Assembly (NCBI GenBank): GCA_003648635.1
Contig: QMPQ01000011.1
Location: 1-32,870 of the forward strand
Length of the DNA: 32,870 nucleotides
Direction of reading: 5' to 3'
Source of the DNA: Bacteroidota bacterium
GTDB lineage: Bacteria; Bacteroidota; Bacteroidia; Bacteroidales; GCA-2748055
Position 1 is the stretch's first letter; each line of letters opens with the position of its first letter. Made by a program: the position numbers and the translations under genes. Positions 14,856 through 22,402 of this stretch are shown here, in pieces. Under the pieces are notes generated by a model. That model worked only from the letters and a program-made list of their open reading frames with translations. It was not told where the DNA came from and did no database searches.

Positions 14856-15848
14856 TTAATTTGCTAACTCCATGAATAGTTCGTTCTTATTGATCTGGCC
14901 AATACAGGCCTCTATACAACGACCGCATCCAGTACAGGCTTTTAACTCATATTTCAGGGGCTTCCACACATATTTACACATATAGCGGTTTCTGAATCTG
15001 TCCTTGAGATGGCCAAGTGAATCTTCACCACCAGCCACACGTTCAAAACCAGGGTATTGACAGGTATCCAGCTGTCGTATTTTCTCAAATCCAGGCCTGT
15101 CGATTAATAGGAAACAGGAGCAAGTAGGACAGATAGCACTACAGGCTCCACAGGAAACACAGTCTGAGGCATATTTAATCCATGGCTCATCCCCGGAAGC
15201 TTCTACCAGCTCACCTGTCTTCTCATATCCTGGCAATGCATTATTCTGCTTGCCAAGTAATTCTTTCACCTCCTTTTGTTGAGTCTGTAGTTTCTCCAGA
15301 AGATTTTCTTCAGGGGTACTGGCTACGACTATTCCCAGCTTCTGTACAAAAGATTCACCCTTTTCGGTAAAAATGCTAAGGATCACCTGTTCCTCTACCA
15401 GGGCGGCAGAGATATCAGCAAATTTATTCCCGACGGGCTCAATGCCATAGCTGGTGCAGTGGCAGTGTTCCTGAATGCTAAGGCAGTCGAAGGAAATGAT
15501 GGTGGTCCGGTCCCGGCGGTCACCATAGGATGGATCATCGTATTCCTGGTCCAGGTATATCTGGTCCAGGAAGGCCAGTGCCATCACATCACAATTGGGA
15601 GCACCGATGAGAACCACTGGAGATCCATTGGTGCTGTCTGTCACATTCTCTTTGACAGGAAGGAAGAAGTTTTTTAGGGGAGTGACCGGCTTAGGTTTGT
15701 TATAGCTGATTTCAGGTATTGTATCTGTATCCAGTTTGACATAGTCACACGAGAAATCATTCTCCACCGGTGCATAAAGGTCAAGAGATGATAGGAGTTG
15801 ACTAAGCCTCTCATCCCATTCATGCTTGGGGATAGCTATCCTATTCAT
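14856..15848 (-). CDS. Iron-sulfur subunit, sulfhydrogenase beta / AsrA-like
   Basis: A 330-residue electron-transfer protein, first gene of the operon. Two C-terminal [4Fe-4S] sites are CVSCGACSAICP (Cys230, 233, 236, 240) and CTGCGRCIEAC (Cys305, 308, 311, 315), and further cysteines follow the first (PTCSCF). The N-terminal domain holds GAPNCDVMALAFLD and the cysteine-rich DCLSIQEHCHC (Cys122, 129, 131), as in the beta subunit of archaeal sulfhydrogenase and AsrA. It pairs with the gamma-like subunit encoded next. The start ATG is at 15846-15848, downstream of the candidate promoter and Rex site. No sulfite reductase catalytic subunit (AsrC) is near, so the hydrogenase context decides its role. 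Confidence 0.9.
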   Translation of the reverse strand: MNRIAIPKHEWDERLSQLLSSLDLYAPVENDFSCDYVKLDTDTIPEISYNKPKPVTPLKNFFLPVKENVTDSTNGSPVVLIGAPNCDVMALAFLDQIYLDQEYDDPSYGDRRDRTTIISFDCLSIQEHCHCTSYGIEPVGNKFADISAALVEEQVILSIFTEKGESFVQKLGIVVASTPEENLLEKLQTQQKEVKELLGKQNNALPGYEKTGELVEASGDEPWIKYASDCVSCGACSAICPTCSCFLLIDRPGFEKIRQLDTCQYPGFERVAGGEDSLGHLKDRFRNRYMCKYVWKPLKYELKACTGCGRCIEACIGQINKNELFMELAN

Positions 15849-15869
15849 TAGATGTGAAAAATATAACTA

Positions 15870-15900
15870 TAAAAATAGACCCACACCTAACATCAGTCAA
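15870..15900 (-). promoter_or_regulatory. Candidate promoter for the hydrogenase operon
   Basis: On the minus strand, a TTG (complement of 15898-15900) is followed after 20 bases by TATTTTTA (complement of 15870-15877), one mismatch from the Bacteroidota -7 box TAnnTTTG. It lies about 20-50 bases before the first ATG of the operon. A second candidate, TTG (15953-15955) with 18 bases to TATATTTT (15927-15934), overlaps the Rex-like site and is equally possible. Confidence 0.35.
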
Positions 15901-15921
15901 GCTTTACATGTTAAACAAGTG

Positions 15922-15939
15922 TTGTGAAAATATACGCAA
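15922..15939. promoter_or_regulatory. Rex-like operator
   Basis: The 18-base sequence TTGTGAAAATATACGCAA matches the Rex consensus TTGTGA-N6-TCACAA in 10 of 12 defined positions; the left half is perfect. It lies between the divergent rex gene and the hydrogenase operon. Rex binds such sites when NADH/NAD+ is low and leaves when NADH rises, so it would control the operon and probably rex itself. Confidence 0.6.
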
Positions 15940-16037
15940 CAATTTTAAACAGCAATAAAACAGATATATACAGCGGTTTGAAAACTAGAATATTTTTCGC
16001 AACTTGTATATGAAAAAATAAAGGAAATATTTTTATT

Positions 16038-16685
16038 GTGAAAAAAAATACAAAATGCCCCCTTAGAAAGAGTTTGAGAAGGATCCTGTTATACCGGGGA
16101 AGCCTGCTACAACTGCAGGCCCTGGGTGTAAAAAGGGTTTACTCCTATACACTTGGTAAAGAGACAGGAATTTCGGCCCAACAGGTACGGAAGGATTTCT
16201 CGGAATATAAAATCAAAGGAAACCAGCGTGGAGGATATCGTGTAGATGAACTGATCAGTGAGATGGAAAATATTTTCTACAAGAAGGGCAGCCAGAATAT
16301 CATTATAGTGGGACGGGGGAATATCGGTTCCTCACTGGCTAACTATGACAATTTTATACAGCGTCAGATCAATATTGTGGCCACCTTTGATATTGATCCA
16401 TCCAAACAACGGATCCGATCGGAAATACCTGTCTATACCATGGAGCGAATGGAAGAGATCATTGATCGTTTCGGAGTGCGTACAGCCATTATTGCAGTTC
16501 CTGATATGGCTGCACAAAAGGTCTGTGATCAACTGTTGGGATATGGCATCAACGGGATCATCAACTTTGCCCCGGTGATCTTGAAGGTAAGCGAAGATAT
16601 CATCATCAACAATGTAAACCTGAGTGACGAAATTGAGAGTGTAATCTACTGTGTTTCACTCACGGAAAATGAGTGTCCGGAATAA
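16038..16685 (+). CDS. rex: Redox-sensing transcriptional repressor Rex
   Basis: A 215-residue Rex protein: N-terminal winged-helix domain (about 8-80, with GISAQQVRKDFSEY as the recognition helix) and a Rossmann NAD(H)-binding domain starting IIIVGRGNIGSSLANY (88-103), which senses the NADH/NAD+ ratio. The LSDEIE..YCVSL C-terminal helix that swaps between subunits is present. The gene begins at a GTG (16038), with AAGGAAA upstream (16021-16027); no in-frame ATG lies near. It diverges from the hydrogenase operon across a 189-base gap that contains the Rex-like operator, so it is the likely regulator of that operon and probably of itself. Confidence 0.93.
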   Translation: MKKNTKCPLRKSLRRILLYRGSLLQLQALGVKRVYSYTLGKETGISAQQVRKDFSEYKIKGNQRGGYRVDELISEMENIFYKKGSQNIIIVGRGNIGSSLANYDNFIQRQINIVATFDIDPSKQRIRSEIPVYTMERMEEIIDRFGVRTAIIAVPDMAAQKVCDQLLGYGINGIINFAPVILKVSEDIIINNVNLSDEIESVIYCVSLTENECPE

Positions 16686-16687
16686 TT

Positions 16688-17707
16688 TTAATTTCTAATA
16701 GAGAATGCATTGCGAGGATTTATTTCTAGTAAAAGATTAATGTCCTCCTGAGAAAACCCCACCTCCCTTAGTGCAGGGACCAGGGCAGTAAATATTCCGG
16801 TAAATCCCCTGAAAGACCCTCCATTCTCTTCTCCGGGTTTATACCATCCTGCATCATGAGATATCAGTACCCGGTTCAGAAAACCTGCTTCTTTTAAGTC
16901 CTGGATGCGATCAGCATACCATGCCACATCGTATTTGCTACCCTGCTGTTGATCGAGGTTTAGGTTGTCCAGCGATATCCACGTACCCATCTTAGCTGCT
17001 CTGATATTCCCCTCCAGACTTCCCAGCTGGGCATGTACCCAGATAAAACAAGATGGATTTAGACCATGGGATTGAAGTACTGAGATCTGCTCAAATGCCG
17101 GGCCATCGGGTCCGGTGTGAGATGCAATGACCAGGCCGGTTTGTTGATGTGTAAGAGCTGCCGCGGTAATAATCTTAACATGTTCCTTTGAAAGTGATTC
17201 GTCTCCATTCACGGCAATCTTAATAAATCCTGGTTTAACACCACTCCCCTCGATCCCGTTTTCAAACTCATCCACCCAGATACGGGACAGCTCTTCTGCT
17301 GTAAGCTCATAGAATTTTGCCGGGATAAACAGGTTATCATGTGCACCGTAATAGCCTGTGTTGGTGACAAGGTGCATGCCCGTATTTTTAGAAAGTGTTT
17401 TTAATAGCCAGGGATCCCTGCCCAGGTAGGCAGGAGTGCATTCCATTAATGTTGACACCTGGTACTCCTGGATTTCTTCAAGGTAGGGAATGACCTTATT
17501 TACTACCTCCTGTTTTTCCCATCGGTGGTAAGCAGTGCTATCGGCTCCAATAAAGTCCACCAGTATATGTTCATGGCTCAGGGTAATACCCATAGCTGAA
17601 GCAGGGATGGGACCAAGGACGGTCATGATGATTTGTTCGGATTCCGGGCTGCAACTTAAAAGTCCTGTCAGGGCAAGCCCCAGGAAAATGCGTGAAATAT
17701 TTCTCAT
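16688..17707 (-). CDS. Phosphotriesterase-like amidohydrolase, lipoprotein
   Basis: A 339-residue member of the phosphotriesterase/phosphotriesterase-like-lactonase family. The binuclear metal site is complete: HEH (His45, His47), the bridging lysine (Lys163 in GFIKIAVNGD), His197 (ASHTG), His225 (WVHAQ) and Asp285 (ISHDAGWY). The N-terminus has a lipoprotein signal ending LTGLLSC (Cys19), so the mature enzyme is anchored to a membrane outside the cytoplasm. Members hydrolyse organophosphates, lactones or related carboxylic esters; the real substrate cannot be read here. It lies 25 bases after the CPBP protease gene in the same direction and converges with rex with a two-base gap. Confidence 0.85.
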   Translation of the reverse strand: MRNISRIFLGLALTGLLSCSPESEQIIMTVLGPIPASAMGITLSHEHILVDFIGADSTAYHRWEKQEVVNKVIPYLEEIQEYQVSTLMECTPAYLGRDPWLLKTLSKNTGMHLVTNTGYYGAHDNLFIPAKFYELTAEELSRIWVDEFENGIEGSGVKPGFIKIAVNGDESLSKEHVKIITAAALTHQQTGLVIASHTGPDGPAFEQISVLQSHGLNPSCFIWVHAQLGSLEGNIRAAKMGTWISLDNLNLDQQQGSKYDVAWYADRIQDLKEAGFLNRVLISHDAGWYKPGEENGGSFRGFTGIFTALVPALREVGFSQEDINLLLEINPRNAFSIRN

Positions 17708-17732
17708 GATATAAATATAACTTCAAATTCAA

Positions 17733-18401
17733 TTAACTCCATACCCATACTGGTGCTGAGGCCAGACCTCCATACAATACTATATCAAAAACTGCATGTG
17801 CAATTACCGGCGGAACTGTACTATCCGCCAACTCCCGAAGCGCTCCGACCAGGAGCCCTACAACAAAGGTCCAGAAGATTAAGAAGAAAAAATCGAATTG
17901 CAAAGGAGCGGCAAGGCTGAGGATTACCAGTAATTTGTAAGAAGTATGGAGAGCGGAGGCAGTTATGATGGAGAAACCTGAGCCAATTGGACGTAGCTGT
18001 CCCTGAAAATATCCTCTGAATACCAATTCTTCCGTGGCACCTATCAGTGGTGCCACAAAAGCGATCCCGGTAAAACCCGCAGGCAGAAAAGTCAGTTCAA
18101 AGCGTTCGCGGGTAAGCATGCCCATGATAAGGCCCAGTACGATGGCAGGAAGAATGTAAAGAAGGACCTTTCGATTTAAGGATTTGATACCAAAAGCCTC
18201 ACGGAGCGTCAAGTGCCTGATAGAGTATCCAATTACCGCTGCAGTACCGGCAAGCCCCCCGAAGGCAAGTAGTAAAAGCGGAAATGTTTTGTGGATGAAA
18301 CCTGCAAAAATGAGGATTCCTGCGAATGAGAGTAATACAGTCCGGATTCGGCCGGGGTGTTGCCTAAGCGCGGAAGTGTTGGAATTCTTGAGTTCCGGCA
18401 T
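17733..18401 (-). CDS. CPBP-family (CAAX-type) intramembrane glutamic protease
   Basis: A 222-residue membrane protein of the CPBP/Abi family. The first motif, EELVFRG (Glu124, Glu125, Arg129), holds the catalytic glutamate, and the later histidines are His152 (ITASALHTSYKL) and His202 with Asp206 (HAVFD). Several membrane helices surround them. Family members cut C-terminal or membrane-proximal peptides; relatives known as myxosortases process C-terminal sorting tails. The gene starts 4 bases after the stop of the LRR lipoprotein gene and is the obvious candidate processing partner of that protein. A bacteriocin-immunity role is possible but nothing nearby supports it. Confidence 0.85.
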   Translation of the reverse strand: MPELKNSNTSALRQHPGRIRTVLLSFAGILIFAGFIHKTFPLLLLAFGGLAGTAAVIGYSIRHLTLREAFGIKSLNRKVLLYILPAIVLGLIMGMLTRERFELTFLPAGFTGIAFVAPLIGATEELVFRGYFQGQLRPIGSGFSIITASALHTSYKLLVILSLAAPLQFDFFFLIFWTFVVGLLVGALRELADSTVPPVIAHAVFDIVLYGGLASAPVWVWS

Positions 18402-18405
18402 TGTA

Positions 18406-19761
18406 TTAAATTTTGCGACGGGAAAAATGTCGGAAAATCAGGATGAAGGGAAGCAACAGCAGCAGCCAGCCCGATCCCAGGCAAAGACCGCTTCCAGGCA
18501 CAATTGTTGTGCATGGAAGTGATGCTCTTAACTCTTTGATCCATTCCGGATTATCTTCGAACACCTCATTTGTTAGTATAAGTAACTTCAGTTGCTCCAG
18601 TGAATCAAGCTTGCTTAGCTGTTCTTTCTCAAGTTGAAGTACCAGGATGTTTAAATCGGGCAGTGCTTGCAGGGGAGACAGGTCTCTTATATCTGAACAG
18701 CCAATTAACTCCACCACTTTCAGTTGTGAGAAATGTTCTGTAAGCTCACCGAATTTATGGTGAGATATATTTGGAGGTAAGGATAGCCAATAAAGAGGTT
18801 CCATTTCCAGTAAAACATCTACATCCTGTACCCTGCTACACTGGGTCAGACTTAAGTGTTTTAAATTTTGGAGATCGCCAAGCCCGCTGATATCAGACAG
18901 GGTATCGCAGCTGATCAGATGAAGTTTACGGAGCGATTTGGGGAACTCAATGGATTCAAGGGTGGTTAGTTCTGATTCTGCAATGGTGATGCTTTGCAGC
19001 TTTTTTAATCCGGACAGAGGAAGCAGCTCTCCTGGTTTCGGTTCCCAGCTTGCCACGATCAATGATTCCAGATTACTGCAGCAATTGGCAAGTTTTGTCA
19101 GTGCAGGAATGTTACTGTCTACCCAGAGGAGTTCCAGCTTAGATACACAACTACCATCTTCCGGATCCGGAAGGACCCCTAAATCATCGATCACCAGGAA
19201 TGTTGGCTGACAGATAGAAAGGATTTCATGGAAACTATCTGATCCAGCCCTTCCTTCTACCACAAGCCCTTTACCCGAAAGTCTTGTTTCGTGTTTCTTC
19301 AGAACCATAAGTTGATCATCCGAAACGGGCCCCTGTATATAAATGGTGGAGAGCTGTTCAAATTCAGGATCGCTTAGTTGACTAAAGGCCTCCATAGAGG
19401 AGGGCCCTGACAGTTCCATATATTCCAGATTCCCGTTCAGGTAAACCGAAACCGCATTTAAGGTATCGAAACTGACTGAAAGAAGTGTGCCATTTTCCTG
19501 ATTGTACCTGTAGTAGAACTGAAGATCATCCTTGATCATATAGAGCAGATCCCCTGCAGAGGCTGGCAGGGTGACTTCCAGCAGCTCCTCTGATTCCGAG
19601 GAAGATCCAAATATTGCATAGGAAGTGCTTACGTTGCAGGCCCAGGAGACTCCCTCTATCCGGATCATATCAACTTCCGGGCTGTATGTATCGTTGCAAG
19701 CAGTCATTATTCCTGCAAAGGCTACCCATACAGGAAGAAAAATGAATCCTAGTTTTTTCAT
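18406..19761 (-). CDS. Leucine-rich-repeat lipoprotein with C-terminal sorting-type tail
   Basis: A 451-residue protein of unknown function. The N-terminus is a signal peptide ending IMTAC (Cys22), a lipobox-like site. Residues about 170-400 contain irregular leucine-rich repeats (for example LESLIVAS, LKKLQSITIAES, LRKLHLISCDTLSDISGLGDL, LKVVELIGCSDIRDLSPLQAL), suggesting protein binding. The end is unusual: a glycine/serine-rich stretch with a single cysteine, PGSGLCLGSGW (Cys427), a short hydrophobic segment (428-443) and a basic tail FRHFSRRKI. That is the layout of MYXO-CTERM/GlyGly-CTERM-type sorting signals. The neighbouring CPBP protease gene, 4 bases downstream, makes processing or lipidation at Cys427 plausible. 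Extracytoplasmic location is likely; function is unknown. Confidence 0.75.
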   Translation of the reverse strand: MKKLGFIFLPVWVAFAGIMTACNDTYSPEVDMIRIEGVSWACNVSTSYAIFGSSSESEELLEVTLPASAGDLLYMIKDDLQFYYRYNQENGTLLSVSFDTLNAVSVYLNGNLEYMELSGPSSMEAFSQLSDPEFEQLSTIYIQGPVSDDQLMVLKKHETRLSGKGLVVEGRAGSDSFHEILSICQPTFLVIDDLGVLPDPEDGSCVSKLELLWVDSNIPALTKLANCCSNLESLIVASWEPKPGELLPLSGLKKLQSITIAESELTTLESIEFPKSLRKLHLISCDTLSDISGLGDLQNLKHLSLTQCSRVQDVDVLLEMEPLYWLSLPPNISHHKFGELTEHFSQLKVVELIGCSDIRDLSPLQALPDLNILVLQLEKEQLSKLDSLEQLKLLILTNEVFEDNPEWIKELRASLPCTTIVPGSGLCLGSGWLLLLLPFILIFRHFSRRKI

Positions 19762-19788
19762 GATCAGAATTTTAAAGATTCAGAACAT

Positions 19789-19819
19789 GAAAGTTACAAT
19801 ACAGGATTAGCTATGTCAA
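19789..19819 (-). promoter_or_regulatory. Candidate promoter for the LRR/CPBP/phosphotriesterase genes
   Basis: On the minus strand, TTG (complement of 19817-19819) is followed after 20 bases by TAACTTTC (complement of 19789-19796), one mismatch from TAnnTTTG. The box lies about 28 bases before the LRR gene ATG. The TTG part overlaps the very end of the untranslated stretch after the permease gene, which ends at 19823. Promoter recognition is by eye only. Confidence 0.4.
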
Positions 19820-19822
19820 GTT

Positions 19823-22237
19823 TTACTCATATTTAAGAGTGTCGGCAGGGTTCATCCTGGAGGCACGATAGGCATGGATGGAGGTAATCATGACCGTAAT
19901 AAAAATAGTTACAAGTCCTGAAACCAGGAAGAGGTACCATTGCATATCAATGTGCTTACTGAAGTTTTCAAGCCACCTAAGGATGACCAGATAGGCAAGG
20001 GGCCAGGAGATCAAATTAGCTATAAGTATGAGCCAGAGAAATTCTCTGGACAGCAGGGTATTCACATGGGCGACGGTAGCTCCGTGAACACGTCTTATAC
20101 TGATCTCCTTGGTTTTTCTCTCCACCATAAAAGAGGTAAGGCCAATAATTCCAAGACAGGCAATGACAATAGCCAGGATGGTCAGGATAATGGAAAGCTT
20201 GGAAAAGCTACTCTCATCTTTATAGAGGGCATTGAGTTCTTCATCCAGGAAGGTGTATTCGAAGGGTCTGGTGGGGGCGACCTCCTCCCAGATATTCTGA
20301 ATATATGCCAGTACTTCCGTATAATTGTCGGTGTTGACCTTGACGGCCATGTAGCGTGTAAGTGCAGCTGCTCCAAAGGGGTTTTCCAGCATATCCAGGA
20401 TGAAGTTATCTGCAGGCTTATGGAGAGATAGGGCATTGAAATCACTAAACACCCCGATCACCCTTTCGTTTCCGTCCATCCGGACCGCTTTGCCAATGGC
20501 TTCCTCGTTGGTCCAGCCCAGGTGATTGACCATGCTCTCGTTGATCATGATGGCCTCCGAGGTATCCGACGGGAAATCGCGCGAAAAGGATCTTCCCTGC
20601 ACCACCTGGATATTGAAGGTTTCGATGAAATCGTAACGCACCAGGAAAGCAGGATACCAGAAGGCTTGATCATCGAACATCCCTTCTACGACTACAGAAC
20701 GGGTGTTGTGGTTGGCTCCGAGAATGTCTTCCATTCCGGTTACTGATATCACCTGGTTATGTTTTTTAAGCTCTTCGGCTAATCTGTCAAAATGAAGAGC
20801 TGTATTGAATTTGGTAGGAATCAGTATTACCTGGTCCCGATCAAATCCCAAATCGGCTTTTCTAAGGAAGTTTAATTGTGAAAAGGCAGTGATGGTACCA
20901 ATGATCAAAGCCACAGAAATCAGGAATTGCACCACCACAAGAATTTTTCTTGCCATGCCTTTTCCTGCCCCTGTGGCGAGGGCTCCTTTCAGGTGACTGG
21001 TATCCAAACGCGAAAGAAAAAAGGCAGGGTAGGAACCAGACAGAAGCCCCACAACCAGTAGCAACAGAAGTCCTATGGCCAGACTTTCCGGATGGATTAT
21101 GATACCCGTTTCAATCGATTTCCCGGTAAAGTTATTAAACAGAGGAAGCAGTACTTCCACCAGGATGGCAGCCAGCAACAGGGACAGAAAGGTAATAATC
21201 ATAGATTCGCCCAGGAACTGGGCCCGAAGCTGGACCTTCCTGGCACCCGCTACTTTCTTCATACCAATCTCCCTTCCGCGTCCGGATGAACTTGCCGTGG
21301 CCAGGTTCATAAAGTTGATACAGGCCAGGATCAAAACAAAAATACCAATAATGGAAAGAATCCGGATGTAGGATAATTTTCCATTGGGATGCATCTCATA
21401 TTCATGATGCGACTGTAAGTGGATGTCGGTCAAGGGCTGCATATAGAGGGTGATTTTCTGGTCCTTGAAATCGGCATACTGCCTCAGGTGAAAATCAGCT
21501 AACTGTGCCTCCAGTTGTTCTTGCGTGATATTATCATAAAGCTCCACATAGGTCCAGCAGGGATTCCAAATCCAGGTTTGGGGAAACTGTCCCCTTTGCA
21601 AGGCTCTGAAGCTGGAAAGGGAAGCAAGCATATCGATTTTAAAGTGGGACTGTTCCGGAAGGTCTTTCATTATTCCGCTTACCTCAAATACGATTTGTTC
21701 TTCCATCCGGAGGGATTTTCCAATGGCTGGAGTATCTCCAAAATATTTTTTGGCGGTACTTTCCGAAAGAACAATGGTGTTGGGCCGGTTGAGAACAGTT
21801 GCCGGATCCCCTTCCAGAAGAGGAAAAGTAAACATCTGGAATACATTTGAATCGGCCAGGTAGAACCACTCTTCATTAAATTTTAGCACATTGGTGCTAT
21901 CCTCCAAATTTTCAAATAGCATTTCCGATACCTGGAAATCAAAGAACCTGACCATGGATTTGATCATGTCGGGATAGTCTGCGGCAAGGGCGGGACCAAA
22001 AGGAAATGACATGGTTGCTGCATCTTCGTTGATGTCATTGGAGTCATACAAGCGATTCATACGGTAGATCTGTTCATGGTTCTCATGAAAGCGATCATAT
22101 TTAAGTTCATCGGTGACATAGATCAGGATGAACAGGAAACTGGAAATGCCGATGGCCAGACCCAGGATATTTAAAATGGAATAGTTGAAATGCTTCAGGA
22201 TATTCCTGATGGCAATGGTAAGTAAATGTCGAAGCAT
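19823..22237 (-). CDS. MacB/FtsX-type ABC transporter permease
   Basis: An 804-residue protein with the double FtsX architecture common in Bacteroidota. A first helix (about 20-42, ILNILGLAIGISSFLFILI) is followed by a MacB-type periplasmic domain (about 45-285), a helix group with the marker RGREIGMKKVAGARKVQL (about 318-335), another periplasmic region, and a C-terminal helix group with RKTKEISIRRVHGATVAHVN. The paired E-I-x-x-(K/R)-x-x-G-A signatures are those of permeases powered by a MacB/LolD-like ATPase. No ATPase gene lies in the window, so it must be encoded elsewhere. Such proteins have been linked to efflux, lipoprotein transport or envelope stress; the substrate is unknown. It follows a region with sigma-54-like and inverted-repeat sequences. 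Confidence 0.85.
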   Translation of the reverse strand: MLRHLLTIAIRNILKHFNYSILNILGLAIGISSFLFILIYVTDELKYDRFHENHEQIYRMNRLYDSNDINEDAATMSFPFGPALAADYPDMIKSMVRFFDFQVSEMLFENLEDSTNVLKFNEEWFYLADSNVFQMFTFPLLEGDPATVLNRPNTIVLSESTAKKYFGDTPAIGKSLRMEEQIVFEVSGIMKDLPEQSHFKIDMLASLSSFRALQRGQFPQTWIWNPCWTYVELYDNITQEQLEAQLADFHLRQYADFKDQKITLYMQPLTDIHLQSHHEYEMHPNGKLSYIRILSIIGIFVLILACINFMNLATASSSGRGREIGMKKVAGARKVQLRAQFLGESMIITFLSLLLAAILVEVLLPLFNNFTGKSIETGIIIHPESLAIGLLLLLVVGLLSGSYPAFFLSRLDTSHLKGALATGAGKGMARKILVVVQFLISVALIIGTITAFSQLNFLRKADLGFDRDQVILIPTKFNTALHFDRLAEELKKHNQVISVTGMEDILGANHNTRSVVVEGMFDDQAFWYPAFLVRYDFIETFNIQVVQGRSFSRDFPSDTSEAIMINESMVNHLGWTNEEAIGKAVRMDGNERVIGVFSDFNALSLHKPADNFILDMLENPFGAAALTRYMAVKVNTDNYTEVLAYIQNIWEEVAPTRPFEYTFLDEELNALYKDESSFSKLSIILTILAIVIACLGIIGLTSFMVERKTKEISIRRVHGATVAHVNTLLSREFLWLILIANLISWPLAYLVILRWLENFSKHIDMQWYLFLVSGLVTIFITVMITSIHAYRASRMNPADTLKYE

Positions 22238-22260
22238 GTTGTTCAGTTATAGTGAATATG

Positions 22261-22275
22261 GCACTATTCTGTCCA
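22261..22275 (-). promoter_or_regulatory. Candidate sigma-54 promoter before the permease gene
   Basis: On the minus strand TGGACAGAATAGTGC has the GG-N10-GC spacing of a -24/-12 sigma-54 promoter and agrees with TGGCAC-N5-TTGC at 7 of 11 positions. It would start transcription about 12 bases before the permease ATG at 22237. An overlapping alternative, 22275-22289, agrees at 8 of 11 but lacks the final GC. Both are weak, and the case rests partly on the upstream inverted repeat. Confidence 0.25.
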
Positions 22276-22361
22276 CAAATGCCTTACCATAATTTTTAAG
22301 CTGCAGATAATCAGCAGAATAGGAAAAATTCGGCGGTTAAAAAAAAATATGAAGTGACCCC

Positions 22362-22384
22362 AAGCGGACAAGCACTGTTCGCTT
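22362..22384. promoter_or_regulatory. Inverted repeat upstream of the permease gene (possible activator site)
   Basis: AAGCGGACA and TGTTCGCTT form a 9-base inverted repeat with one G-T mismatch around a 5-base centre. It lies between the TolC-like gene's stop (22403) and the permease, about 90 bases upstream of the candidate sigma-54 promoter, the usual distance for an NtrC-type activator site. It could also be a weak terminator of the RND operon, but the run of nine T's on that strand comes about 15 bases after the stem. Confidence 0.4.
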
Positions 22385-22402
22385 ACGCACAATTCATACT
22401 GT

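Noticed and set aside
14027-15848. Reading the first two genes of the operon as a dissimilatory anaerobic sulfite reductase
   Set aside because: No AsrC catalytic subunit or siroheme motif is nearby, and the genes are tightly joined to a hydrogenase core.
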